Below the pieces are notes generated by a model. The model did no database searches. It was not told the origin of the DNA and saw only the letters and a list, made by a program, of their open reading frames with translations. Of a DNA stretch of 64,000 bases, positions 42,127 through 50,462 are shown piece after piece. The stretch comes from Hyaloraphidium curvatum. Lineage: Eukaryota > Monoblepharomycota > Hyaloraphidiomycetes > Hyaloraphidiales > Hyaloraphidiaceae. Location: the NCBI GenBank assembly GCA_025558095.1, contig JAIVFI010000035.1, forward strand, positions 62,001 through 126,000, in the 5' to 3' direction. A program made the position numbers and the translations under genes. Numbering within the stretch: the stretch's first letter is position 1; every line of letters starts with the position of its first letter.

Positions 42127-43449
42127 TCAATCCAAGCCCTGCCACCGCCGCCGCCGCCCAAAGCCTCCTGGCACGTCTGCGACCCTTCCTAGTGTCTCAA
42201 ACAGCTTCAATAGGATTTCGCCGTAGAGAAAGTACCGTCGCCATTCCATCATCGCCGCTGGCTGGCGCGGCTCCTCCCAATCGTCGAATGACTTGGCAAA
42301 GTCGATGTTCGGTCGGAGCAAGGCGGCGAGGGCTTCTAGGTGCGGTGCAAGTGCTGCGGTGCCGTCCGTGCTCAGTCGGGCAAACTGGGCTTGGACAAGC
42401 GCAGGATGAGGAGCCCGTGGCGGCTGCGAGGGATGACTTGACAACATGAGGCGGAGATCTATCGGTGGCAGGGCATCGTGGGCTGCTTCCAAGAGATCCA
42501 TGAAGCTGTCCGCGTCGAAGGGGGTGTTTTCGTAGGCCGCGGCGACGAATCCGGTCATGCTGGTCTCGGCGGCGTCATGGGTTGGATTCTCCCATGCCGC
42601 CAGCTCCGCGACAAACTCTGGGCCGAGCCCACTTTCACGAATGACGCACCTCACGCGCCACCTGGTGGATGTGACGTGGCAGATCTCGTCACGGTAGTGA
42701 AAGCAGAGGTTCGCAAGCTGGGAAGACGAGCACCTGTCCAGGTCGAAACATCGAATGGATGGCGGGGCAATCAACTTTAGTACGTCCGGCAGCGGTAGCA
42801 GCGGCGGTGCTTGGTCGTCCTCGTCGTCTTCGCCCCATAGTGCAATCGGCCATTGCACAGTGCGTCCGCGGAAGGGGCGATGAGCGAGAAAGTCGAGAGA
42901 CAGCGAGGCACCGCGCTCAAGTGCGTCCCCGATGCGTTCAAACAGACTCGGGTCGCCCGTCTCGTACAGCATCAACAGATAATGGGTCGGGATGATGTCG
43001 GGAGCAGGCGCAGACAAAGTGTCGTTGAGAAGGGCCAACCACTCCGGTGCCCGCGACCGTGTTGCAGTGCAGATGGCGTCGGCTTTGCTGCCCGCGAAGG
43101 CGACGTCGACGAGTGTGTTGTGAGGCATCGCGGCGCGGACGTTCGGGCACGAAAGCACCAAGAAGGCAATGTCCCTGTTCAACCTGTCGCTGCGCCATCG
43201 GCCGCCATCAAAGCGGGGGAGGACCATCGGCGCGTCCGCAATGAGCCAGAAGAGAATGTGTCCCGCACCGGCTGTGCCGTGCCGTCCAATGAGGGCAGCG
43301 GCCCGGGCGCTTGGCGTGGAAAGTGCGGCCTGTAGACCGCGACAGGTACGCGACAGACGGCAAGCTTCCGCGACCCAGAGGTAGCTCGCAAGACGGGTGA
43401 GAATCTCATTTGGGAGCTCCGGAAGAGCCGCTGTGATTTGTTGAGGCAT
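42127..43449 (-). CDS. F-box-like protein, paralog 2 (440 aa)
   Basis: MPQQITAALPELPNEILTRL then ASYLWVAEACRLSRTCRGL, a clear F-box at the N-terminus. Collinear with paralog 1: RHGTAGAGHILFWL, LNRDIAFLVL, RAPEWLALLND, ETGDPSLFERI, IAPPSIRCFDLD and a C-terminal DDWEEPRQPAAMMEWRRYF. The middle and C-terminal parts are probably the substrate-binding domain; target unknown. F-box proteins are common in amoebal/protist giant viruses and also in hosts, so origin cannot be decided from this alone. Promoter lies in the 210 bp before the recombinase gene, divergent from it. Confidence 0.75.
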   Translation of the reverse strand: MPQQITAALPELPNEILTRLASYLWVAEACRLSRTCRGLQAALSTPSARAAALIGRHGTAGAGHILFWLIADAPMVLPRFDGGRWRSDRLNRDIAFLVLSCPNVRAAMPHNTLVDVAFAGSKADAICTATRSRAPEWLALLNDTLSAPAPDIIPTHYLLMLYETGDPSLFERIGDALERGASLSLDFLAHRPFRGRTVQWPIALWGEDDEDDQAPPLLPLPDVLKLIAPPSIRCFDLDRCSSSQLANLCFHYRDEICHVTSTRWRVRCVIRESGLGPEFVAELAAWENPTHDAAETSMTGFVAAAYENTPFDADSFMDLLEAAHDALPPIDLRLMLSSHPSQPPRAPHPALVQAQFARLSTDGTAALAPHLEALAALLRPNIDFAKSFDDWEEPRQPAAMMEWRRYFLYGEILLKLFETLGRVADVPGGFGRRRRWQGLD

Positions 43450-43661
43450 TGTGCGCTCGGAATTGCAGAGAGGTGGTGTTGCGGCGACTCACAGTTTGCA
43501 GCACTCATCTCACCCTCAGCACTCGCACCGGAAGAACTACACTGCTTTTCGACTTCTTGCCATATGACCACGGGACGTCTTCCTCCGGGATTTGTGATAC
43601 GGCAAAGCCGCACGTACCGTTTCACCGGAGGATCACGGGACGATCGCACTAAGGATCCATA

Positions 43662-45254
43662 ATGATTACGGAGGCGTCATTTTCTGGCCGGCCGAACGCT
43701 TTAATCCATTTTATTGGTTCCTGTGCAGCGCACTTTTGTGAGTTCTTTATTCTCATCGCTCGCCTCATCGTGTCCAGGATGACGGAAGCGATTCGTGGAG
43801 CAGACATCGATGTGGACGAGGTCCAGGAGTTTCCGATCAGGCTGGCAAAGCGCCCGTCGCAGCGTGACCGCAACCAGAAGAGCATCCGCTCGAAAGCGAG
43901 AGCCTGGGACCGGGTCGATGAATTGATTGCAGCCGGAAACAAGCGCTTTCCCGGTTTTGCGTCCCTGGACGGGCGGTTCCTGGAGTGGTTGAAAGCAAAT
44001 CCGAAAGCGAACGGTTCTGGGCACAGTCCCGTAACGCTTCTGCAGTATCACACCGTATCCGGAATCATTGGTCGTTTGATCGTAGGAAAGAAGCGCGGCA
44101 TCGCTTACGCAGAGACCTTCCTTCAACTCCCAGTGGACGATCCTTCCGTGCAAAACTTCCGGGTTTGGTTGAACCACTACACACCCGAACGCATCTGGAG
44201 GCTTGTCCAGAAACACACATCCAATTTCGCTTCCCAGAGCGCATTCGCAGTGGCTCTCCTGAAGCTGTTTACCTTTCATCGTGGCTCCTCCGATCACGCA
44301 GATGTGATGTTCTTCGCGGACAAAATCAAGGAGCTAGGGAAGATGACAGCTGTTGCAAAGCGATTGCAGCTGCCGCAGTTTGGCGCGGGGGACCTTCAAG
44401 TCGAATTTCGCACAATTCGAGACAAGGTACGGAGCTACGCGGAAAACATCCTCGCGCGTTTTGAAGCAGCACCACCTGACGTGCTTCAGAGAGGACTCCC
44501 CGAAATCCAGGCAGCTGCCATCACATCGCTTTACGTCCTGCACCCGCCTTCGCGTGCAGACTACGCATACCTTCGATTCACTCCCTCGAAAACCCACAAC
44601 TACTTTGATGGTGGGGAGAACAGTCTTGTGTTTGTTAGTTTCAAAACGGCCGCTACGTACGGCGTTGTGAGCGTCAAGATTGAGAATCCGATCGTGAGTC
44701 GACTTTTGCACTTGCTCGCTGACAAGATCCGATCGCAGAATGGGGATCGCTACGTGTTCATGTCGCGACCCGGTAAGGCTTTTTCGACTGAGGCCGGGTT
44801 TGGACAACACGTCGGCTACTGTTTCCGGCGTGTAACCGGCACGGCGCTTCGTCCTACCGCACTCCGGCGTCTCTATTTGAGCGATCACGCGAACGGCACC
44901 GTTGATCAGAACGGGGAACACCGAGTGCCTTCCATGGAGGAAAACACGTCGCTTGCACGCAACATGATGCACAGCGTTTCCATGCAGGCATCCTACCGCC
45001 GAATGCCCACTCTGGATCACATTCGGTCTACGATTCCTACCAACGACCCTGCCGTGCCCCGTGACGTTGCTTCGGCTGCAATCGAAGCTGTTGGTCGGAT
45101 GCAAGCCGTGCAAGCTGACGGGTCAAGGGAGCAGCGCCTGGCGTGGGAAAAGGCCAAGCGCGACCTGGTGCGAAAGGCCGTTGAGATTGATGAGGCGCGC
45201 GAAGCAGCTGCCAAGAGGCATCGCGAGAGACTCCAGAGGCGGTTGTCACAGTAG
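43662..45254 (+). CDS. tyrosine recombinase / integrase (530 aa, or 491 from 43779)
   Basis: C-terminal catalytic domain of the tyrosine recombinase family. Visible are the first Arg in PPSRADYAYLRF (about 296), a Lys in the beta-hairpin (VFVSFKTAATYG), RPTALRRLYLSDH (third position of the usual HXXR is kept, but Thr replaces the His), and NMMHSVSMQASYRR with the final His/Tyr (nucleophile about 444). The N-terminal 190 residues should be the core-binding domain (FLEWLKANP, NYTPERI-like HYTPERIWRLV). Its tail is Lys/Arg-rich. ATG 43779 (MTEAIRG) is the more likely start since the extra 39 residues are hydrophobic and atypical. It may integrate the surrounding viral DNA, or act as a resolvase. 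Confidence 0.82.
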   Translation: MITEASFSGRPNALIHFIGSCAAHFCEFFILIARLIVSRMTEAIRGADIDVDEVQEFPIRLAKRPSQRDRNQKSIRSKARAWDRVDELIAAGNKRFPGFASLDGRFLEWLKANPKANGSGHSPVTLLQYHTVSGIIGRLIVGKKRGIAYAETFLQLPVDDPSVQNFRVWLNHYTPERIWRLVQKHTSNFASQSAFAVALLKLFTFHRGSSDHADVMFFADKIKELGKMTAVAKRLQLPQFGAGDLQVEFRTIRDKVRSYAENILARFEAAPPDVLQRGLPEIQAAAITSLYVLHPPSRADYAYLRFTPSKTHNYFDGGENSLVFVSFKTAATYGVVSVKIENPIVSRLLHLLADKIRSQNGDRYVFMSRPGKAFSTEAGFGQHVGYCFRRVTGTALRPTALRRLYLSDHANGTVDQNGEHRVPSMEENTSLARNMMHSVSMQASYRRMPTLDHIRSTIPTNDPAVPRDVASAAIEAVGRMQAVQADGSREQRLAWEKAKRDLVRKAVEIDEAREAAAKRHRERLQRRLSQ

Positions 45255-45728
45255 TCTCTCCGCAGAATAGATCTCCGTGAGTTCAGGATCTTCCATCATG
45301 TCACGCGCAACGACACGCAACACCGTCAGCAACCCGCGTCGCCAACTCAGTTTCCATTTGTTGGCTGGCGACGTGAGAATGTGCAAGACGGTTTCGTGAT
45401 CCTTGATCCAATCAAATGTGCGAGGAATCTCCGTCCACTGCAGAGTCGAAGCCACCCGCATCAGTCGTTTCCACGTCTTGCGCTCGGCGAGGTCCCCCGT
45501 GACGTCGCGCGACGCACGGTGGAGCCGACAGAGCAGCATCAACCTCCGACGGTAAGTCAGTTCCGTTGAATTCGACCAGACAAACTCTTTTGCTCCTGCG
45601 GCGGCAAGCAAAGTGATCGGGTGTCCCGCAATTGCCGCCTTGTCATCAGCAGTTTGTGCTGGACGGCCGAAACGTGTCGCTTGCGGTTCGACGGCTGCCA
45701 TGGATTGTGCTGCGATCTTGACGTCCAT
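45246..45728 (-). CDS. orphan tandem family member A (160 aa)
   Basis: ATG 45728 (MDVKIAAQSMAAVEP). Shares with members B-D a collinear pattern: Trp-Ser near residue 45 (FVWSNSTELTYRRRLMLL), a Leu/Arg helix, IPRTFDWIKDHETVLHIL, and a closing LLTVLRVVARDMMEDPEL ... IYSAERL. It overlaps the 3' end of the recombinase gene by 9 bp in the opposite direction. No known family recognised; all-helical, basic. Confidence 0.65.
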   Translation of the reverse strand: MDVKIAAQSMAAVEPQATRFGRPAQTADDKAAIAGHPITLLAAAGAKEFVWSNSTELTYRRRLMLLCRLHRASRDVTGDLAERKTWKRLMRVASTLQWTEIPRTFDWIKDHETVLHILTSPANKWKLSWRRGLLTVLRVVARDMMEDPELTEIYSAERLL

Positions 45729-45767
45729 CGGAGGATGTATTTCTGGCCCGGTAGACGGCATCAGGCG

Positions 45768-46226
45768 ATGGGTTACACCAAAGACGATTCGCTGTCGCGT
45801 GCCATCGCTAAGGCAGCAGAACAGGCCGGTTGGAGTCCTTCGTCGACCGATCTCAATCGAAAGGCCATTCTCCGTGTTGCGGCGCTCTACACCGCAACTC
45901 GCACCCTGAGAGAGGAAGGCAAGCGGGACCCCGATTGGATTCTGATTGATCGCAAGGCCCGCCGGCTCCGCGGCCCGTTCTCGACTTCCGTGCTCAGGAA
46001 ACCGCGCTTCTTCAAATGGCTGTCGAAGCGAGCACCGTGGACCGCTCCAAGGATCAGGAACGTAAGATGGGCACTGATGGCAGCCGCCTACGCCGCCTTT
46101 GGCGTGGGTGCAGACGAGGCGTTTGCCCGACGGGTGGCGGCGATCCGAAGGATTGAAAAGGTGGTCTTGACGAGTGGGAGGCGCGGGTTGACGCTGGTTC
46201 AACAGGGGGAAGAAGAGGAGGTTTGA
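45768..46226 (+). CDS. orphan tandem family member B (152 aa)
   Basis: ATG 45768: MGYTKDDSLSRAIAKAAEQ. The family pattern reads AGWSPSSTDLNRKAIL, VAALYTATRTLREEG, then FFKWLSKRAPWTAPRI and ALMAAAYAAFGVG. It is the only plus-strand member and its start lies 39 bp from that of member A, sharing a promoter. Its C-terminus is less conserved and ends in a Glu run. It overlaps the 3' end of member C by 28 bp. Confidence 0.6.
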   Translation: MGYTKDDSLSRAIAKAAEQAGWSPSSTDLNRKAILRVAALYTATRTLREEGKRDPDWILIDRKARRLRGPFSTSVLRKPRFFKWLSKRAPWTAPRIRNVRWALMAAAYAAFGVGADEAFARRVAAIRRIEKVVLTSGRRGLTLVQQGEEEEV

Positions 46227-46636
46227 GGCGTTGATTGGCGCCTTTGGCGGAACGCCGAATCGGTGTATTGCAGGGCTAGATGCGGATCGTCCAAAAAGAC
46301 GTCTGCGATGAGGCGAAGAACCTTGAAGAGGTTGGCTCTCCACCGGATTCTGTGCGGATCGTCGTCAGCACTCAGAATGTGGTCCAGAACATGCACGTCA
46401 CGGATCCATTGGAAGCTGGACGGGAGCTCATTCACGGGGATCATGCGGGCAAGGGCGTCGATGTCGTCAAACATCGGCGTTGAAGCGTTGCGTTGTCGGA
46501 GGGCCTGGAAGGCCGCGTACAGCTTGGCGAGGCGGAGAGTCTGGTTCTTCGTGTTGCGGTGCGTGGCCGCACTCCAGCGCAGCTCACGGGCTGCGCGATC
46601 AAGCGCCGTGTTGTAGAAGTGCGTCGCCGCGGTCAT
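46199..46636 (-). CDS. orphan tandem family member C (145 aa)
   Basis: ATG 46636 (MTAATHFYNTALDRAA) chosen because a T-run motif (46662-46655, minus strand) precedes it by about 20 nt. Family pattern: LRWSAATHRNTKNQTLRLA, KLYAAFQALRQ, NELPSSFQWIRDVHVLDHIL, RANLFKVLRLIADVFLDDP, QYTDSAF. The Trp-Ser ... ELP.SF.W.RD ... FLDDP signature is clearest here and in D. Confidence 0.65.
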   Translation of the reverse strand: MTAATHFYNTALDRAARELRWSAATHRNTKNQTLRLAKLYAAFQALRQRNASTPMFDDIDALARMIPVNELPSSFQWIRDVHVLDHILSADDDPHRIRWRANLFKVLRLIADVFLDDPHLALQYTDSAFRQRRQSTPQTSSSSPC

Positions 46637-46684
46637 CGATGAGGGTTTGAACGGCAAAAACGTCTTCCTAGATCTGCCGATTCG

Positions 46685-47167
46685 TCAACCGAGGGAGTCC
46701 GGTTGGTCTGCGAAGCCCCCGATGGCAATCTGCGAGGGCTTTGCCGGAAGTGCCTGCTCTTGCTTGAGGTTCCGGGCGCTGTACTTGGATGCGAGGATCC
46801 GGTCGCCGAGGAAGAGTTCCGCAGCCATCTTCAGGGCAGAGATCGACCCGCGTTTGTACGACGGCGATCCCCCAAGCCGAGCGACGATGCCTTGAACGAC
46901 TCTCCGATCCCTCAGCCACGCAAAACTCTTGGGCAGTTCGCTTCTGGGCAGCCTTCGTGAGATGTCGTCAATCAACTCCCACGATTCGTCGTCGAGTTTG
47001 TCGGGTTCCACGGTGTCCAATCGATTCCGCAGCTTGCGAAGAGCACAGAACAGGGCTGCAATTCGCCTCAGCCTGTGCGAATAGGAGTCGGCCGACGATT
47101 TCGTCCATTGCGCCGCTTTGGCGGCTTTGCCAATGCTCTTGGCGATGAGATCCGGTTCCTTCGGCAT
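46685..47167 (-). CDS. orphan tandem family member D (160 aa)
   Basis: ATG 47167 (MPKEPDLIAKSIGKAAK). Family pattern: AQWTKSSADSYSHRLRRIA, ALFCALRKLRNRL, RSELPKSFAWLRDRRVVQGI, ALKMAAELFLGDRILASKYS. A T-run (minus strand 47206-47198) lies about 33 nt upstream. The two-helix-plus-W pattern loosely recalls core-binding (SAM-like) domains of tyrosine recombinases, but I cannot confirm this. Confidence 0.65.
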   Translation of the reverse strand: MPKEPDLIAKSIGKAAKAAQWTKSSADSYSHRLRRIAALFCALRKLRNRLDTVEPDKLDDESWELIDDISRRLPRSELPKSFAWLRDRRVVQGIVARLGGSPSYKRGSISALKMAAELFLGDRILASKYSARNLKQEQALPAKPSQIAIGGFADQPDSLG

Positions 47168-47206
47168 TTTGGCTTGGCCCCGGTGACAGCGAACGGGCGA
47201 AAAAGA

Positions 47207-47605
47207 TCAACCCCACCAAAACTTCCAGAGGCATCCTCGCTTGCGGCGGACGACATGTGCTGTATCGTCGGCGGGTTCCGTATCCAGCGCCTCCAGCCGT
47301 TGTAGCTGCCGATCGATGTCTGCGAGCATTCGCGTCGTCTCCCTGTCCAAATCCTCAGCCAGTCGCAATTTGCGCCTTGCCGCATCCTCCAGCACGCGTG
47401 CGCGTTCGATCCTCAGCTCCTCGACTTCGGCGGCGGGGTTTGCGAACTCCGATGGGGGTTCAATGTTGAAGCACGATCGGAACGACGCCAGCACCGCCTC
47501 GTCGATCGGGGTCGGTGAAATCAGGCGGGTTGCCGTTCTGCGGCTCTCGTCAACAACGCGTCGGTAGATGCAGATCGGCTGGAACTCACGGAACAGTGCT
47601 GCCAT
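47207..47605 (-). CDS. coiled-coil protein (132 aa)
   Basis: MAALFREFQPICIYRRVVDE ... then a strongly heptad-like segment (VEELRIERARVLEDAARRKL, LDRETTRMLADIDRQLQRL, about residues 65-110), and a basic Trp-rich end (RRKRGCLWKFWWG). No family recognised. Packed between member D and the GIY-YIG gene on the same strand, with gaps of 39 and 16 bp. Confidence 0.5.
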   Translation of the reverse strand: MAALFREFQPICIYRRVVDESRRTATRLISPTPIDEAVLASFRSCFNIEPPSEFANPAAEVEELRIERARVLEDAARRKLRLAEDLDRETTRMLADIDRQLQRLEALDTEPADDTAHVVRRKRGCLWKFWWG

Positions 47606-47621
47606 GCGTCTGGCGAGGTCC

Positions 47622-47939
47622 TCAGTGTCGTTGGGGTGCTGCGCCGAGGAACTGTGCCAGCTTTGATCTTTTCAACCCCTCCCTCGGGTACGGCGCGGCG
47701 GAGGACAGAAGCCCATGGAGCTTTGCCCATCCCAGCAAGACCCTTTCCGCATCCAGAGCCTGTGCGCGATCGACAAAGGCTGCTCTGACAATGTGCTTCA
47801 TCTGACGTTGTGCGTAATCACGCGTCGGATCTGTGCTATATCCGACCTTTGCGAGATTCGGATTCGTTGCGTGCACTGCCAAGTACACGTAGCAGAGGCT
47901 GTCGATCCGGAAACAGGCGCCCGCGGGGATGTCGGACAT
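47622..47939 (-). CDS. GIY-YIG-like protein of T5orf172/MUG113 type (105 aa)
   Basis: CYVYLAVHATNPNLAKVGYS followed by TDPTRDYAQRQM: the YVYL ... K(V/I)GYS ... R layout of the T5orf172/MUG113 branch of GIY-YIG domains, common in large DNA viruses, phages and fungi. The C-terminal part (DAERVLLGWAKLHGL) supplies the Glu-containing helix usual in the family (AE in QALDAERVL). Small domain-only protein; role could be nuclease in DNA processing or a non-catalytic relic. Confidence 0.65.
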   Translation of the reverse strand: MSDIPAGACFRIDSLCYVYLAVHATNPNLAKVGYSTDPTRDYAQRQMKHIVRAAFVDRAQALDAERVLLGWAKLHGLLSSAAPYPREGLKRSKLAQFLGAAPQRH

Positions 47940-48059
47940 GATTCGCCGTTTTTTCGCTGTTTGGGCTTAAGATGCTCAGGTGGCTTCCCTGGTCCTCGAA
48001 ACGTCTTCCCGCCGCTGTCGAAAACCTCCGGAAAAGGGGAGACCCGGTAGGACGACGGC

Positions 48060-48842
48060 ATGCTGCAGCTTCCGGAGCTTGATACCACAGGGATCGCGGC
48101 GATTGCAAAGGAGATCCCCTACGGCGTGTGGTTCATTTGCGGCAAACGCGGATCGGGCAAATCGGTCCTCGCCAAGTGGATTATGAGCGCACTTGCCGAG
48201 CGCTTCGGGCTCTTTGTTGCCGTTTCGTCCACGGAGGGGTTCAATCGCCACTATTCGAGCTTTCTGCCCAAGGCCTTCTGCCATTACGCATACAGCCCCG
48301 AAGCGCTTGCACGGATCGTCGATGCCCAGAGCCGCCGCGTGAAAGAGTTGGGCGTCTCCAAGGAAACCAGCCTTCTTCTGGTGCTTGATGACGTTTTGCA
48401 AGACGGTCAAGAGCTCTTCAAAGACAAGAATCTGAAGCACATCTTCATGAACGGCCGACACATTGGAATCTGTCTTCTCCTGCTTGTGCAATACATTGTC
48501 GCCGTGCCGTTGGCTCTCCGCAGCAACGTCGACATCACAATCAGCTTCGCAGACGACACATACGACGTAAGACAGCGTCTTTGGAAACTGGCCGGTGGAA
48601 GTCTGAAGTACCCTCAATTCTGCGAGTTCTTCAACCGCGCTACGGAAGGTAGAAGGGCGCTCGTCATTGTCGCGCGTGCAACAAAACAGGGAAAGATGTT
48701 TTGGGTGCTTGCCAAAGACGCCCCAAGTCTCCGCCTCGGCAGTGACTTGATGTGGTCCTTTCAGCGCCGCTGGGGCATTGACCGTCTGCCCAGGGCGGAG
48801 CAGGCTCTGTACCGCTCCAGATTCGTCGCAGTGAGCAAGTAG
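48060..48842 (+). CDS. A32-type DNA packaging ATPase (FtsK-HerA), 260 aa
   Basis: Pumps viral genomes into capsids in NCLDVs and relatives. Walker A is GKRGSGKSVLAKW (residues 28-35 core), Walker B is SLLLVLDDVLQ (about 104-112). Downstream is the conserved FMNGRHIGICLLLLVQYI block with the sensor Gln, typical for A32-like proteins (RH...I...Q). Length is normal for the family. The start at 48060 is the first ATG; a T-run lies at 47947-47961 and the gene is divergent from the GIY-YIG gene. It is the single best viral hallmark in the window together with the D5 protein. Confidence 0.88.
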   Translation: MLQLPELDTTGIAAIAKEIPYGVWFICGKRGSGKSVLAKWIMSALAERFGLFVAVSSTEGFNRHYSSFLPKAFCHYAYSPEALARIVDAQSRRVKELGVSKETSLLLVLDDVLQDGQELFKDKNLKHIFMNGRHIGICLLLLVQYIVAVPLALRSNVDITISFADDTYDVRQRLWKLAGGSLKYPQFCEFFNRATEGRRALVIVARATKQGKMFWVLAKDAPSLRLGSDLMWSFQRRWGIDRLPRAEQALYRSRFVAVSK

Positions 48843-48953
48843 AGGATCCACGTCGCCGGTTCACCATCCTGCTCATTCGGTCCGTCCACGCTCCGCAGGC
48901 ACCGATGACGGGCGCTTCATTCGGCCTTGCCATTTTTCCACGGCGGTCGCAGC

Positions 48954-49853
48954 ATGACGACGTCCCTTGCAGAGCAGGCCGCGCTTTCCGCGGCTTTGTT
49001 TAGCCGTCGCGACGAGGAAATCGTCGCGCTGGAGCTCTCTGCGATCCGCACGGCGGTCTCCTTCATGTCGCGATTCGGTCACTCACACACGCTGCACCAG
49101 ATCGCGTCCTTCACACCGGGTCATTCGACGTACAGCATCCACACCGTCACCGACAAGGTCCTTGCGGCTCTCAACGCCGAGGGATTCGCCGCCGTGCCCC
49201 TACCATCCCACAGGCCCGGCGCCATCGTCGTCGCCTGGGGCGACGCCGGCGATCGTCTGTCAGCGGCTCAAATGGCAATGCGGCGCGCGGAAAGGCGAGC
49301 GGAACGGCATGCAAAAGCACGGGCAGACGCAGGCAAGGCGCACAGGGCCGAGTCGCCGCAGCTGGCCGAGTCGCGGCGAGAGACGGCAAATGGGAAGCGA
49401 CGGGAGTGGTCGCGAAGCTCAGGTCGGAAGCGAAAGCGGGACCGGGCGGACTGCGGGAGAAGCGACAGCGAGGCGACAGCCGTGGCGTCGACGGTCGGCA
49501 GCAGGAGCAGCTTGGCGTCGGCGGCTACAGCGGCCACAGTAGCAGCAGGGGCGGTAGCTCCGGCGGTGCCGACGGTGGCGCCGGCAGCGGTCGGCGTCCG
49601 CCGGCGATTGTACGTGCCCGCGGAGAGCGTCGCGCGGGTTGCTGAGAGCGCCGGCAACCACCCTCCGCAGCGGACCGCCGCCCCCGCACGGGATCCCGTC
49701 GCGACGCTGATTACGCGGCCGACAGCCGTCATTCCACGGCGACGGGAGGAGCCGAGGATCCTTCTTCCGACCCCGACGCCCCAGGAGCTGGCGTTGTTTT
49801 CCTTTTGCGACCATGCACAGGTCACACTCCCGCCCGGAATTCCGACCAGCTAG
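48954..49853 (+). CDS. orphan viral ORF, basic/Ala-rich (299 aa)
   Basis: ATG 48954 (MTTSLAEQAALSAALFSRR), with a T-run at about 48930-48940. The first 100 residues look folded (HTLHQIASFTPGHSTYSIHT, VTDKVLAALNAEGF); then a highly charged Arg/Glu region with RKRKRDRAD (possible nuclear signal), an Ala/Val/Ser-rich low-complexity stretch, and a C-terminal SFCDHAQVTLPPG. No family recognised. Only 9 bp separate it from the next ORF on the same strand. Confidence 0.55.
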   Translation: MTTSLAEQAALSAALFSRRDEEIVALELSAIRTAVSFMSRFGHSHTLHQIASFTPGHSTYSIHTVTDKVLAALNAEGFAAVPLPSHRPGAIVVAWGDAGDRLSAAQMAMRRAERRAERHAKARADAGKAHRAESPQLAESRRETANGKRREWSRSSGRKRKRDRADCGRSDSEATAVASTVGSRSSLASAATAATVAAGAVAPAVPTVAPAAVGVRRRLYVPAESVARVAESAGNHPPQRTAAPARDPVATLITRPTAVIPRRREEPRILLPTPTPQELALFSFCDHAQVTLPPGIPTS

Positions 49854-49862
49854 TGCGAGCAA

Positions 49863-50450
49863 ATGCCCTCCGCTTGCGCCGTCTCCAAGGCCAGTTCCGA
49901 TGCACTGGGCATGTTTGGAGGCGTGGACAACGCCGGCGAGCTCACGGACGACGTTCTGCGGCACCTGCTTGTCGCGTGGCGCGCAAGCGGGCAGGGCGGT
50001 GACGATGTCTACTGGGATCTCGCCATCGGAGCGCTGTGTCTGGCCGACGGACGCGGGGATGACCAGGCTGCCGCATTCTGGACGCAGATCGGCGCGATGG
50101 CCGCTCCCGGCGGCATTGGGAAGGGGGAGACGGCGGAGGCGGCGTTGGACCGCGGAGTGGGAAGCGTACAACTGCTCCAAGCGGTCGCTGCCGGGGACTT
50201 GGTGCGGCTCCGGCAGTGGCTCTCTGCCGGCTGGAAGCCGAGCTTTGTCGGATGTGCGGCCGGGTCGATCCGTGGTCGGGACGCGATGGACGTCGTGGAG
50301 CTCCTGCGCGCGCTTCGCACGCACGGGGTGCAGCTGCCCCCCGCAGACAAGTTGGACTGGGACAGCCTCCAAGCCGGAGACAAGGACGAGGCGATTTTGG
50401 TGGCCGGCATGTATCGGGAAGATGCGATTGCACTACAGTCTCTGCTGTGA
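49863..50450 (+). CDS. orphan viral ORF (195 aa)
   Basis: MPSACAVSKASSDALGMFGG; mixed alpha-helical protein with DDVYWDLAIGALCLADGRG and VQLLQAVAAGDLVRLRQWL. The latter resembles the start of an ankyrin repeat (LL.AV..GD...R..L..G), followed by VVELLRALRTHGVQLP, so a short, degenerate ankyrin-like pair is possible. Ends 12 bp before the converging gene at 50463. Confidence 0.5.
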   Translation: MPSACAVSKASSDALGMFGGVDNAGELTDDVLRHLLVAWRASGQGGDDVYWDLAIGALCLADGRGDDQAAAFWTQIGAMAAPGGIGKGETAEAALDRGVGSVQLLQAVAAGDLVRLRQWLSAGWKPSFVGCAAGSIRGRDAMDVVELLRALRTHGVQLPPADKLDWDSLQAGDKDEAILVAGMYREDAIALQSLL

Positions 50451-50462
50451 GCTGACACTAGA

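Noticed and set aside
43662..45254. Crypton transposon identity for the tyrosine recombinase
   Set aside because: No Crypton-type accessory domain or terminal features seen, and the neighbours are viral hallmark genes; not fully excluded.
49863..50450. Ankyrin-repeat protein call
   Set aside because: Only one partial repeat-like segment is visible; kept as an orphan.
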